DNA of 64,000 nucleotides from Pseudomonas parakoreensis (GTDB lineage Bacteria; Pseudomonadota; Gammaproteobacteria; Pseudomonadales; Pseudomonadaceae), in assembly GCF_021602155.1 (NCBI RefSeq), contig NZ_BQHY01000002.1, forward strand, positions 372,001 through 436,000, written 5' to 3'. Below the pieces are notes generated by a model. It had not been told where the DNA came from. It saw nothing but the letters and a program-made list of their open reading frames with translations, and ran no database searches. Positions 50,892-59,999 of the stretch are shown here, piece after piece. A program made the translations under genes and the position numbers. Numbering within the stretch: position 1 is the first letter of the stretch; every line of letters starts with the position of its first letter.

Positions 50892-53267
50892 TCATGGCGT
50901 CTGGCGGGGTGTCCATTGCCAGTTGCGCACTTCGGGAAGGTCTTCGCCGTGCTCGATGAGGTACAGCTTGTGTTGCTCCATGACGGCCCAGTAACGCTCC
51001 CGCGCAACGTTTACGAGATCCTGCAGGCGTGGCACCCGCTCGATCACGTCCAGCGCCAGTCGGTAGCGATCAAGATCGTTGATCACGGCCATGTCGAACG
51101 GCGTAGTGGTCGCGCCCTCCTCCTTGAAACCTCGTACGTGAAAGTTGCCATGATTGGCGCGTTTGTAGACCAGCCGATGGATCAGCGCCGGATACCCGTG
51201 AAAGGCAAAAATCACCGGTCTGTCGACGGTGAACAGCGCATTGAACGCGCTATCCGACCAGCCATGAGGGTGCTGACTGGACGGCTGCAGCAGCATCAGG
51301 TCGACGATATTGACCACCCTGACGCGCAAGTCCGGCACGTAGTCGCGCAACAGGGTCAAGGCGGCCAGGGTTTCCAGCGTCGGCACATCGCCGGCGCAAG
51401 CCATGACGACGTCCGGCTCCTGATCATCGTGACTGGCCCACGCCCACCGGCCGCCACCTGCCTGGCAGTGTTGCTGTGCCGCGTCGATGCTCAGCCACTG
51501 CCATTCCGGTTGCTTGCCGGCGACGATGACGTTGATGTAATTACGGCTGCGCAGGCAGTGGTCGGCGACCGATAACAGGCAGTTGGCATCGGGCGGCAAG
51601 TAGATGCGCGCCACGTCCGGCTTCTTGTTCGCCAGCATGTCGATGAATCCCGGATCCTGATGCGAGAACCCATTGTGGTCCTGACGCCAGACGTGGGAGG
51701 TCAACAGCAGGTTCAGCGATGCCACAGGTTTGCGCCACGGCACCTCGGCGGCTGTCTTCAGCCATTTGGCATGCTGATTGACCATCGAGTCGACGATATG
51801 GATAAACGCCTCATAGCACGACAGCCATCCATGCCGACCCGTCAGCAAATAGCCTTCCAGCCAGCCCTCGCACACCTGCTCGCTGAGAATTTCCATCACC
51901 CGGCCGTCCGCCGACAGGTTCAGGTCGTCAGGTTCCAGCGGATCGATCCAGGTCTTGGCGCTGACCTCATACACCGCATCAAGGCGATTGGAGGCGGTTT
52001 CGTCAGGGCCAAACAGCCGAAAGTTGCGGCTGGCCAGGCTGTTTTTCATCACATCACGCAGGAATCCTCCCAGCACTCGGGTGGCTTCGGCGCGCAAAGT
52101 CCCCGGCCCAGCCACGCTCACGGCGTAATCGGCAAAACCCGGCAGGTCCAGCGCACGCAGCATCACACCGCCATTGGCGTGGGGATTGGCACTCATGCGC
52201 CGGTGTCCGCTGGGCGCCAGCGCGGCGATTTCCGGCATCAAGGCACCTTGGGCATCGAACAAATCCTCGGGACGATAACGGCTCAGCCACTCTTCCAGTT
52301 GTTGCAAATGGAGCGGCTGGGTGAAGTCGGCCAGCGGCACCTGATGCGCGCGCCACGTGCCTTCAACCCGATGGCCGTCGACAAATCCGGGGCCGGTCCA
52401 ACCCTTGGGCGTGCGTAACACCAGCATCGGCCAGAGCGGCCGTGACACGGCCCTGGACGGCGGCCGTTGCCGCGCTTCGAGCTGAATCTGGCGAATCCTC
52501 AGCACGATGGTGTTGAGTGTCTGCGCCAATGCCTGATGCACTTGCACCGGATCATCGCCCTCAACGAAAAAGGGATCGTAGCCATAGCCGTACATTAGCG
52601 CCGAGAGTTCATCCTCGCTGATTCTGGACAGCAACGTCGGGTTGGCAATCTTGTAGCCGTTGAGGTGCAGGATCGGCAGCACCGCCCCGTCACGCACAGG
52701 ATTGAGGAATTTGTTCGAGTGCCAGCTGGCCGCCAGCGTGCCGGTCTCCGCCTCACCGTCGCCGATCACGCAGGCGACAATCAGGTCAGGGTTATCGAAC
52801 GCGGCCCCATAGGCATGCGCGAGGCTGTACCCCAACTCCCCGCCCTCGTGAATCGACCCTGGAATCTGTGCCGACACATGACTTGAAATTCCGTACGGCC
52901 AGGAAAACTGACGAAACAGGCGCAGCAGACCGTTGGTATTGCGCTCCACCGCCGGATAACACTCGGTATAGGTGCCTTCCAGATAGGTCTGCGCCACGAT
53001 CGCCGGCCCGCCATGACCGGGGCCGGTCACAAAAAGCATGTTGAGGTCGTACTGTTTGATCAGCCGGTTGAGGTGGGTGTAGATCAGGTTAAGCCCCGGC
53101 GTCGTGCCCCAATGCCCCAGCAAACGCGGTTTGATATGAGCCCGGCGCAACGGCTCCTTGAGCAGCGGGTTGTCCTTGAGGTAAATCTGCCCGACAGCCA
53201 GGTAATTGGCAGCGCGCCAGTAAGCGTCCAGGCCTTCCAGTTGTTGCGCATTGAGGAAATCGCTCAT
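50892..53267 (-). CDS. Xylulose-5-phosphate/fructose-6-phosphate phosphoketolase
   Basis: A 791-aa thiamine-diphosphate enzyme that splits xylulose 5-phosphate (or fructose 6-phosphate) with phosphate into acetyl-phosphate and glyceraldehyde 3-phosphate (or erythrose 4-phosphate). Family N-terminus [43 protein letters not shown]-binding [20 protein letters not shown], and the C-terminal [13 protein letters not shown] are visible. Length is standard. The start MSDFLNAQQ (53267) agrees with the family; a longer frame to 53363 crosses the ANR-like box. The acetyl-phosphate could yield ATP through acetate kinase under oxygen limitation. Confidence 0.94.
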   Translation of the reverse strand: MSDFLNAQQLEGLDAYWRAANYLAVGQIYLKDNPLLKEPLRRAHIKPRLLGHWGTTPGLNLIYTHLNRLIKQYDLNMLFVTGPGHGGPAIVAQTYLEGTYTECYPAVERNTNGLLRLFRQFSWPYGISSHVSAQIPGSIHEGGELGYSLAHAYGAAFDNPDLIVACVIGDGEAETGTLAASWHSNKFLNPVRDGAVLPILHLNGYKIANPTLLSRISEDELSALMYGYGYDPFFVEGDDPVQVHQALAQTLNTIVLRIRQIQLEARQRPPSRAVSRPLWPMLVLRTPKGWTGPGFVDGHRVEGTWRAHQVPLADFTQPLHLQQLEEWLSRYRPEDLFDAQGALMPEIAALAPSGHRRMSANPHANGGVMLRALDLPGFADYAVSVAGPGTLRAEATRVLGGFLRDVMKNSLASRNFRLFGPDETASNRLDAVYEVSAKTWIDPLEPDDLNLSADGRVMEILSEQVCEGWLEGYLLTGRHGWLSCYEAFIHIVDSMVNQHAKWLKTAAEVPWRKPVASLNLLLTSHVWRQDHNGFSHQDPGFIDMLANKKPDVARIYLPPDANCLLSVADHCLRSRNYINVIVAGKQPEWQWLSIDAAQQHCQAGGGRWAWASHDDQEPDVVMACAGDVPTLETLAALTLLRDYVPDLRVRVVNIVDLMLLQPSSQHPHGWSDSAFNALFTVDRPVIFAFHGYPALIHRLVYKRANHGNFHVRGFKEEGATTTPFDMAVINDLDRYRLALDVIERVPRLQDLVNVARERYWAVMEQHKLYLIEHGEDLPEVRNWQWTPRQTP

Positions 53268-53312
53268 GAGGTTTACCGCCCCGGGGTTCGCTGAACAGAG
53301 ATTCGTCCGTCG

Positions 53313-53353
53313 ATTCTGAAAGCCTGAAACCTGCAAGACTTGATTTAAATCAA
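53313..53353. promoter_or_regulatory. Perfect ANR/FNR box in the phosphoketolase/alcohol dehydrogenase divergent region
   Basis: TTGAT-TTAA-ATCAA (53340-53353) matches the consensus exactly and is palindromic. On the minus strand the -10 CAGAAT (53313-53318) is centred 31 nt away, the class II spacing for phosphoketolase. On the plus strand a weaker -10 TTCTAT (53375-53380) is also centred 31 nt away and would serve the dehydrogenase. One site may activate both genes. Confidence 0.82.
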
Positions 53354-53444
53354 GCGCCGTCATCAGTGCTCCGGTTCTATGGGAAACAGACGCTGCAGGA
53401 GGGAGCGCAACTCAGCGCTTTCTTGCAACGCGAGGAGAATCATC

Positions 53445-54428
53445 GTGCGTGCCATGGTCCTGTATTCACCCGGGCAACCGCTGCAATGCGAAGAACGGCC
53501 GATCCCCACGCCCACCGCGCAGCAACTGTTGCTCAGGGTACTGGCTTGCGGGGTGTGTCGTACCGATCTGCACCTGTTCGACGGCGAGTTGCCACAAGCG
53601 GTTCTGCCCCGCGTGCCGGGGCATGAAATCGTCGGAGAAGTCATCGCCGCAGGCGCCGATGTGGCCGCTGAATGGATTGGCCGGCGGGTTGGCGTGCCGT
53701 GGCTGGGCTGGACCTGTGGCGAATGCGTCTTCTGCCGCTCGGGTCGGGAGAACCTCTGCGATCAGGCGCAGTTCACCGGTTGTCAGCTGGATGGCGGCTA
53801 TGCCGAATACACCGTCGCCGATCAGCGCTTCTGCTTTGCAATCCCGGACACGTTGAGCGACATTCAGGCGGCGCCGTTGTTGTGCGCCGGCCTGATCGGC
53901 TTTCGCGCCTTGCAAATGGCTCAGGGCGCGCAACACCTGGGGCTGTACGGATTTGGCGCGGCGGCACATCTGGCAATTCAGATTGCCCGCGGTCGCGGGC
54001 AACAGGTCTACGCCTTTACCCGAGCGGATGACCACGAAGGCCAGGCCTATGCACGCACCCTCGGCGCCGAATGGGCCGGGCCTTCGGATCAGCCACCACC
54101 CCATGCGCTGGACGCCAGCCTGATCTTTGCGCCCGTCGGGGCGCTGGTGCCACTGGCACTGTCCGCCACCGTCAAGGGCGGCTGCGTGATTTGCGCCGGC
54201 ATCCACATGAGCGATATCCCCGCCTTTCCCTATCGTCTGCTGTGGGGCGAACGCAGCGTACGCTCCGTGGCCAACCTGACCCGTGAAGACGGCGTTGCGT
54301 TTTTTGCGCAGTTGCAGCACACCCCCGTGCATTGCGACGTCACCCGTTTTGCCCTGAAGGACGCCAATCAGGCGCTGACACGTCTGCGCAGCGGGCACTT
54401 CAACGGCGCCATCGTGCTGACACCCTGA
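53445..54428 (+). CDS. Zinc-dependent alcohol dehydrogenase family protein
   Basis: A 327-aa medium-chain dehydrogenase. N-terminal GroES-like domain with catalytic-zinc residues in LACGVCRTDLHLF and GHEIVGEVIAAG. Structural zinc set CGECVFCRSGRENLC. Rossmann turn LYGFGAAAHLAIQIAR around residue 165-180. It oxidises alcohols or reduces aldehydes; together with phosphoketolase it could re-oxidise NADH at low oxygen. The start is GTG 53445 with GAGGAG 7 nt upstream; the internal ATG 53454 is 3 codons later. Confidence 0.92.
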   Translation: MRAMVLYSPGQPLQCEERPIPTPTAQQLLLRVLACGVCRTDLHLFDGELPQAVLPRVPGHEIVGEVIAAGADVAAEWIGRRVGVPWLGWTCGECVFCRSGRENLCDQAQFTGCQLDGGYAEYTVADQRFCFAIPDTLSDIQAAPLLCAGLIGFRALQMAQGAQHLGLYGFGAAAHLAIQIARGRGQQVYAFTRADDHEGQAYARTLGAEWAGPSDQPPPHALDASLIFAPVGALVPLALSATVKGGCVICAGIHMSDIPAFPYRLLWGERSVRSVANLTREDGVAFFAQLQHTPVHCDVTRFALKDANQALTRLRSGHFNGAIVLTP

Positions 54429-54484
54429 GACTCTGCGGGAGGCGCCCGACGCCACTGATTGACAACGTCCTGCTCGCCCCCCCG

Positions 54485-55990
54485 TCACCACTCGGCCGGT
54501 ACAAACCGGTTACGCCCCGCCGTCTTGGCGTTATACAGCGCCTGGTCGGCCACCTCGATCAAACCTGGCACGTGATCCAGTCGTGCCCCCGACGCCGCCG
54601 CAATCCCGATGCTCACGGTCACACGCCCGACCGGGCTGGAGGGGTGCGCAATATGCGCTTGCGCGAGGCGATCCAGGATCAATTGCGCGACGACCGTTGC
54701 ACCGGCGACGTCGGTGTCCGGCATGATCACCGCCATTTCTTCTCCGCCATAACGCGCCAGCAGATCCGACGGGCGCCTTACGCAACCCTCGAGGATTCTG
54801 CCGACCTTCCGCAGACAAGCATCGCCGGCGACATGCCCGAATGAATCGTTGAACAGCTTGAAGTAATCGATATCGATCATCAGCAACGCCAGCGTCGTGC
54901 CGTCACGTTGGGCGCGCCGGGCTTCCATGGCGAGGCTCTCATCGAAGCAGCGCCGGTTGGCCAGACCGGTCAGGGCATCCTTCATCGCCAGCAACTCAAG
55001 CTGGCGATTGGAGGAGAGCAACTGCTGCTGCGTGCCACGCAATTGCTCTTCAGCCCTGGTACGCCGGCGGATATCCAGCATCAGGCACCAGCCGATCAGC
55101 CCGGTCAGCCCCAGCAATCCCGTGACCACCACAGCCGACAGCCAGGCTTCCATGCGCCAGGCCGCGAGGGCCTCGCGCTTGCCGAGAGCGACGGTGGTGA
55201 TCAGCGGCAGCCGGTCGCTCTTGCGGAAAGCGTAAAGCCGCTCGACGCCATCCAGGCTGGAGGTAAACGACGCGGTGCCGACGGATCGATCGACCAGATA
55301 CTTCGCATAGATCGGCGACTTGGAAAAGTTGCGCCCCATGTCCTGCTCGCGGAAGGGATAGCGCACCAGCAACGTACCGTCGGTATAGGACAAGCCGATG
55401 GCGCCCTCCTGCCCCACATCGATCTTGCCGAACAGGCGCAGAAAGTTTTCGACCCCCAGCGTCACCGCCACCACCCCGGCAAATTCGCCGTGCGCATCGT
55501 TGAAACGGCGGCTGACGGTTATCACCCACTCCTGATTGGAGCGGCTCTGGATCGGCGGACCGATAAAGGTGTCGCGGCTCGGATCGTCGCGATGATGGAT
55601 GAAGTAGGCGCGATCACGGCTGTTGGCCCCGGCCGGAATCGGTCGGTTGGACGACATCAGCCAGCGGCCCTGATTGTCGTAGATGGTAATGCCGCTGAGC
55701 TGCGGCATCAGCGGTTCCTGACGGTTGACCAGTGCGCTCAGACGCTGGATCTGCGCGGGGCCACTGCCTTCGGTTTCCAGACGTTCGACGAGCCCGAGCA
55801 GCAGCAACGAACTCTGGCGCACGATCCCTTCGGAATAAGTCGCCAGCGCCTGGGTCAGGTTCAAGCCATGAACGTTGACTTCCTCCAGCGCACGCTCGCG
55901 AGAGGCCAACACTTTCCATACCGTCAGCGACGCGAGGGAACAGCCGATCACCAACAACAACAGCACTACCAGGCGGGTATCACGCTTCAC
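54485..55990 (-). CDS. Diguanylate cyclase with periplasmic dCache-type sensor
   Basis: A 501-aa membrane sensor producing c-di-GMP. N-terminal helix (RLVVLLLLVIGCSLASLTVW), periplasmic PAS-like (dCache) domain about 45-290 (LSGITIYDNQGRWLMSSN and SGDRAYFIHHRDDPSRDTF-like), second helix about 300-325 (LSAVVVTGLLGLTGLIGW), short coiled linker, then GGDEF domain about 355-500 (DALTGLANRRCFDESL, IDIDYFKLFNDSFGHVAGD). The active-site loop reads RYGGEEMAV, i.e. GGEEM rather than GGEEF. GTG 55990 was chosen near AAAGG and at the first helix; a longer frame has no membrane logic. Confidence 0.87.
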   Translation of the reverse strand: MKRDTRLVVLLLLVIGCSLASLTVWKVLASRERALEEVNVHGLNLTQALATYSEGIVRQSSLLLLGLVERLETEGSGPAQIQRLSALVNRQEPLMPQLSGITIYDNQGRWLMSSNRPIPAGANSRDRAYFIHHRDDPSRDTFIGPPIQSRSNQEWVITVSRRFNDAHGEFAGVVAVTLGVENFLRLFGKIDVGQEGAIGLSYTDGTLLVRYPFREQDMGRNFSKSPIYAKYLVDRSVGTASFTSSLDGVERLYAFRKSDRLPLITTVALGKREALAAWRMEAWLSAVVVTGLLGLTGLIGWCLMLDIRRRTRAEEQLRGTQQQLLSSNRQLELLAMKDALTGLANRRCFDESLAMEARRAQRDGTTLALLMIDIDYFKLFNDSFGHVAGDACLRKVGRILEGCVRRPSDLLARYGGEEMAVIMPDTDVAGATVVAQLILDRLAQAHIAHPSSPVGRVTVSIGIAAASGARLDHVPGLIEVADQALYNAKTAGRNRFVPAEW

Positions 55991-56392
55991 ATCACTACCT
56001 TTGGGCAAATCCGGTTTCCGTTCCTGCGGCGGGTCGACCGACTCGATGACTACAGCCGCTTGTCCTTGTCGCGGGCAAGAATACAAGTCGCACGGGCTTG
56101 CTGCAGCAACAGAATAGGTGGCGCAAAAAAACACGCCGCAGACGTCAGACAAGCCATCGCGCCTGGGGAAACGATGACAAGCATGCCAGACCAAACCATC
56201 GCCAGGCTTTCAGGACTGGACGGCTGAAGAGCGGCAGAAGCCAACTTTCTGACGCCTGTTTCACGACCCTTGGCCGAAGATTTGCCAAGCAAAAAAAATT
56301 GGCACTTTTGCACAACAAGTTGACATCCAAAAGCATGCCACGGGCGACCGATATCATTAGAGTATGCGCCCTTAAAAAGGAAAGGACTCTTG
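55991..56392. other. Divergent gap between the cyclase and SDR genes
   Basis: About 400 bases with no convincing gene. It should carry both promoters. The 3' part is AT-rich (AAAAAAAATTGGCACTTTTG) with a consensus-like TTGACA at 56320-56325, but I do not see a well-spaced -10. GGAAAGG precedes the SDR start. Confidence 0.5.
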
Positions 56393-57088
56393 ATGACTCA
56401 GTCACTCTCACGGCGCGTTGTGGCGATTACCGGCGCCCTGGGGAATCTCGGCGAGACCCTGGCGGACATGGCCGCCGCCCGGGGCGCGGATCTGGTGCTG
56501 ATCGATCAGGCGACGATCACGCTGCCCAGTTCCCATAACCGACTGGTCCTGTCCGGCATCGACCTGACTTCCTTTGCCGATTGCCAGGACGTCGCCCACC
56601 AGATCAATCGCTACTTCGGGCGCCTCGATGCATTGGTAAACGGCGCCGGCGGTTACGCGTGGGAGCCATTGCTCGGTGGTGCGATAGAAGCTTGGGATCG
56701 GCTCTACTCGCTGAACCTTCGAACCGCCTTGAACGCCAGCAAAGCCCTGCTGCCGTTGCTGCTGCAATCCTCAGCGGGGCGCATCGTCAATATCGGCGCG
56801 AGCATGGCAGCCAGGGCCGGACTGGGGATGGGCGCTTACGCTGCGTCGAAATCCAGCGTACTGCGCCTGACCGAAAGCCTCGCCGAAGAGCTCAAGGACA
56901 TGAGCATCACGGTCAATGCCGTGCTACCGAGCGTGCTCGACACCCCGCAAAACCGTGAGGCCATGCCCGACGCCGAGCACCAGCGCTGGGTGACGCCCGC
57001 GCAACTGGCGGCGGTCATTCTGTTTCTGATTTCGGAACAGGCGTCTGCGGTCACCGGCACCGGCATTCCGGTGATCGGGCGCATGTAG
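56393..57088 (+). CDS. Short-chain dehydrogenase/reductase
   Basis: A 231-aa SDR. Cofactor-binding turn AITGALGNLGETLA (TGxxGxxG form), NGAGGYAW as the NNAG-equivalent, catalytic Ser in NIGASMAARAGLG and Tyr/Lys in GAYAASKSSVLRLT. C-terminal EQASAVTGTGIPVIGRM is usual. An NAD(P)-dependent oxidoreductase of unknown substrate. ATG 56393 follows GGAAAGGACTCTTG. Confidence 0.92.
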   Translation: MTQSLSRRVVAITGALGNLGETLADMAAARGADLVLIDQATITLPSSHNRLVLSGIDLTSFADCQDVAHQINRYFGRLDALVNGAGGYAWEPLLGGAIEAWDRLYSLNLRTALNASKALLPLLLQSSAGRIVNIGASMAARAGLGMGAYAASKSSVLRLTESLAEELKDMSITVNAVLPSVLDTPQNREAMPDAEHQRWVTPAQLAAVILFLISEQASAVTGTGIPVIGRM

Positions 57089-57178
57089 GGTCTACTGACG
57101 CCGCGCGCCTTGGCGACGTCGCTTTCTTCACTTTTCGGAAAAGCAAGATCACCGGATGACCGGACTTCCCCTCCCCCC

Positions 57179-58198
57179 ATGCGACCCGCCACTTCCAGCG
57201 CTGCTTTCGTGAACCACGTCCTTGATGTTGCCGAGCAACACGGTTGCGATAGCGACTGGCTGTTGCAACAGACCGGACTCTCACGCGAGCAGTTGTCCGA
57301 TTCGATTGTGCGCATTCCCATGCACCAACTGCGGACCTTGCTGGAACTGGCGGCGCGCAGCAGCGACCTGCCGCATTTCGGTCTGCTGGTCGGCGCCGCC
57401 GTGCGCCCCGGCACCTACGGCGTACTGGGTTACGTGCTGATGACCAGTGCGACGCTCGGCGAATCGCTGAACATGATTCTGCGGTTCGGCAAGATCGTTT
57501 ATGACAGCCCGTCCAGCCAGACCCGGATCGTCATCGGCGACGGCCGCGTGACCCTCGAAGATCAGCGCATCAATGAACTGGAGCCTTACTGCGCCCTGCA
57601 TCAGGAAACGTTAATGGCCGGCTGGGCGGCGTTCGGTCGCTGGTTGATCGCCAGCAACTCGCCGATGCTGGAGGTCAGAATGAGGCACCCGGCGCTCGGC
57701 GAGCCGGCACTCTACGAAGCGTTTTTTGGTTGTCCGGTGCAGTTCGAAGCCGGGAGCAATGCGCTGGTGTTCGCCGAATCGACCCTCTCGTCACGCATCC
57801 AGGGCGCCGACCCGCGCATGCATCGCAGCATGCTGCTGGAGGCCGACTGGCAGCTGTGTCTGTCGTACCCGGCATTTTCCGTGACCGACCGCTTGCGTGC
57901 CTTGCTCACCGAACAGTTGCCGACCGGCGATTTCAGCCTGAAAAGCCTGGCCCGGCAGCTGGCGATTTCGCCGCGCACCTTGCAACGCAAACTGGCGGCG
58001 GAAGGGGAAAACTTCAATCAGGTGCTGGAAACCATGCGCATGGAACTGGCCGACCATTATCTGCGCCGCACCGAGACCAGCATCATGAACATCGCCCTGA
58101 TGCTGGGTTACTCGCAGGCCAGTTCTTTCAGCCATTCCTTCCGTCAGGCGCGCGGGATTTCGCCGGTGGATTACCGCAAGTTGCTGCGCGCCAGATAA
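57179..58198 (+). CDS. AraC-family regulator with arabinose-binding-like domain
   Basis: A 339-aa regulator. N-terminal ligand domain about 15-215 (HFGLLVGAAVRPGTYGVLGY) of the OruR/ArgR-like AraC group. C-terminal double HTH about 235-335 (FSLKSLARQLAISPRTLQRK, then SIMNIALMLGYSQASSFSHS). ATG 57179 was chosen; upstream in-frame TTG 57110 is less likely, though neither has a clear ribosome site. Probably controls the cupin and epoxide-hydrolase-like genes that follow. Confidence 0.88.
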   Translation: MRPATSSAAFVNHVLDVAEQHGCDSDWLLQQTGLSREQLSDSIVRIPMHQLRTLLELAARSSDLPHFGLLVGAAVRPGTYGVLGYVLMTSATLGESLNMILRFGKIVYDSPSSQTRIVIGDGRVTLEDQRINELEPYCALHQETLMAGWAAFGRWLIASNSPMLEVRMRHPALGEPALYEAFFGCPVQFEAGSNALVFAESTLSSRIQGADPRMHRSMLLEADWQLCLSYPAFSVTDRLRALLTEQLPTGDFSLKSLARQLAISPRTLQRKLAAEGENFNQVLETMRMELADHYLRRTETSIMNIALMLGYSQASSFSHSFRQARGISPVDYRKLLRAR

Positions 58199-58204
58199 GC
58201 CCGA

Positions 58205-58618
58205 TCACGGTTTCAGCTCCAGCAGCGGCTGACCCTTTTTCACCACATAGGTTGCCAGTTCCACGCCTTGGTCCTGACCGACGTTCCTCGCCACATGAGC
58301 AACACCTGCCGGGATGAACAGCGAGTCCCCGGCTTTTAGCGTGACCGCCGGGCGCCCCTCCAGTTGATACTCCAGCGTGCCGCTGAGCACGTGCGCCACC
58401 TCGACGCCGGGATGCGCATGCCGCGGCGCGGTGACACCCGGCTCGAAATCGATACGTGCCTGTATCAACTCGCGATCCGCGTCACCCAGGTCCTGACGCA
58501 TCAGCTCAGTACGGCTCAAGCCCTGTTGCCAGCTCATGGCCTGAGCCTCCGCCGCCTGCGCCAGACCGGTGAATGAAACCAGTGCGGCCACAGTGGCCAG
58601 AATCAGTGTGCGTTGCAT
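58205..58618 (-). CDS. Exported cupin-domain protein
   Basis: A 137-aa protein. Signal peptide 1-22 (LILATVAALVSFTGLAQA). Single conserved beta-barrel: APRHAHPGVEVAHVLSGTLE (cupin motif 1, His-rich) and GDSLFIPAGVAHVARNVG (motif 2). Metal-binding, periplasmic; reaction unknown. Divergent from the hydrolase gene across about 300 bases. Confidence 0.9.
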   Translation of the reverse strand: MQRTLILATVAALVSFTGLAQAAEAQAMSWQQGLSRTELMRQDLGDADRELIQARIDFEPGVTAPRHAHPGVEVAHVLSGTLEYQLEGRPAVTLKAGDSLFIPAGVAHVARNVGQDQGVELATYVVKKGQPLLELKP

Positions 58619-58708
58619 GCAGTTGCCCTCTCGACAGTGGTGGTGTGAAGGCCTGCACTGTGAGTGCCGGGTGTAGCGCCGATGTGTCGAAAAACCCCGG
58701 TTTGGTCT

Positions 58709-58799
58709 CGCCGTGTATCGTGCGCACCGCTGAATACACGGCCGTACAAAACACACCGGCTGTGTATCGCAGTGTGTACAGACGCCCCGGCGATACATG
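58709..58799. promoter_or_regulatory. Cluster of TGTATCG repeats between cupin and hydrolase genes
   Basis: Four related sites: GCCGTGTATCG (58709-58720 region), GAATACACGGC inverted (about 58731-58741), GGCTGTGTATCG (58758-58769) and CGATACATG inverted (about 58790-58799). Alternating orientation and clustering suggest binding sites for a regulator, perhaps the neighbouring AraC protein. The remaining bases of this 300-base gap hold no gene. Confidence 0.4.
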
Positions 58800-58919
58800 A
58801 ACTTGAATCACCGCGTTTTTTCGACATGGGCCAGATACGTCCCGGCGTTTCAATGCCTGCAAGGTTTGCCGGGTTCAGCCCGCACCTGCCCCCGACAGGT
58901 TTGCCAAGGAGACTTCAGC

Positions 58920-59954
58920 ATGAAAAACGCAGCATTCAACCGTATGAACATCCTCGCCGTGGCACTGTTCGGCGCGATGGCGGCGACGCAAATGCCAATG
59001 GCCGCCGCCGCGCAGCCGGTTCCCGCTAACCCCGGCGTCAGCTATGCCGCCCCCTCGCCGTTCGGCCCGCTCAAGCATGTGCAGGCCGGCCTGCTGGATG
59101 TGGCCTACGCCGAAACCGGTCCGGCGCAGGGGCCGGTGGTGATTCTGCTGCACGGTTGGCCGTACGACATTCACAGTTACGACGAAGTCGCGCCGTTGCT
59201 GGCCGCCAAGGGTTATCGGGTGCTGATGCCGTATGCGCGGGGTTATGGCGACACGCATTTCCTCTCGGACCAGACACTGCGCAACGGGCAGCCTGCGGCG
59301 CTGGCCAGCGACGTGATCGACTTCATGGATGCGCTGAATATCCAGCAAGCGGTACTCGGTGGCTACGACTGGGGCGCGCGTTCGGCGGACATCGTTTCGG
59401 CGTTGTGGCCGGAGCGGGTCAAGGCATTGGTCTCGGTCAGCGGCTACCTGATCGGCAATCAGGCTGCCGGGCAGAATCCATTGCCGCCCAAGGCCGAATT
59501 GCAATGGTGGTATCAGTTCTACTTCGCCACTGAACGTGGCCGTGACGGCTACCGGAAAAACACCCACGACTTCGCCAGACTGATCTGGCAGCTCGCCTCG
59601 CCGAAGTGGGCGTTCGATGACGCCACGTTCGACCGCAGCGCCAAAGCGCTGGAGAACCCCGATCACGTCGCGATCACCGTGTTCAACTACCGCTGGCGTC
59701 TGGGCCTGGTGCAGGGCGAACCGCGATACGCAGCGCTGGAACAGAAACTCGCCAGCGCCCCACCCATCAGCGTGCCGACCATCACCCTTGAGGGCGATGC
59801 CAACGGCGCGCCGCACCCGGCGCCTGAGGATTACGCCAAGCGTTTCACCGGCAAGTACCAGTTCCGCCTGATCAACGGCGGCATCGGCCACAGCCTGCCG
59901 CAGGAAGATCCGCAGGCGTTCGCCCAAGCAGTGATCGACGCCGATCACCTCTGA
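58920..59954 (+). CDS. Exported alpha/beta hydrolase (epoxide hydrolase/haloalkane dehalogenase type)
   Basis: A 344-aa enzyme. Signal peptide 1-31 (NILAVALFGAMAATQMPMAA). Oxyanion region LLHGWPYDIHSYDEVAPLL, catalytic Asp in LGGYDWGARSADIV, acid and His near LEGDANGAPHPAPED and GGIGHSLPQEDPQAF. The Asp nucleophile points to an epoxide hydrolase or dehalogenase rather than an esterase. ATG 58920 has CAAGGAG upstream. Located beside an AraC regulator and a cupin. Confidence 0.92.
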   Translation: MKNAAFNRMNILAVALFGAMAATQMPMAAAAQPVPANPGVSYAAPSPFGPLKHVQAGLLDVAYAETGPAQGPVVILLHGWPYDIHSYDEVAPLLAAKGYRVLMPYARGYGDTHFLSDQTLRNGQPAALASDVIDFMDALNIQQAVLGGYDWGARSADIVSALWPERVKALVSVSGYLIGNQAAGQNPLPPKAELQWWYQFYFATERGRDGYRKNTHDFARLIWQLASPKWAFDDATFDRSAKALENPDHVAITVFNYRWRLGLVQGEPRYAALEQKLASAPPISVPTITLEGDANGAPHPAPEDYAKRFTGKYQFRLINGGIGHSLPQEDPQAFAQAVIDADHL

Positions 59955-59966
59955 GACCGAAGGCAG

Positions 59967-59999
59967 AAAACGCCTCGGTCTACTTGACCAGGCGTTTTT
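59967..59999 (+). terminator. Terminator of the hydrolase gene
   Basis: AAAACGCCT-CGGTC-TACTT-GACC-AGGCGTTTTT stem with a short bulge, 12 nt after the hydrolase stop. It overlaps the 3' end of the convergent AraC/GlxA gene. Confidence 0.8.

Noticed and set aside
54908-56227. 439-codon open frame opposite the diguanylate cyclase gene
   Set aside because: Shadow of a convincing GGDEF gene; no recognisable motif.
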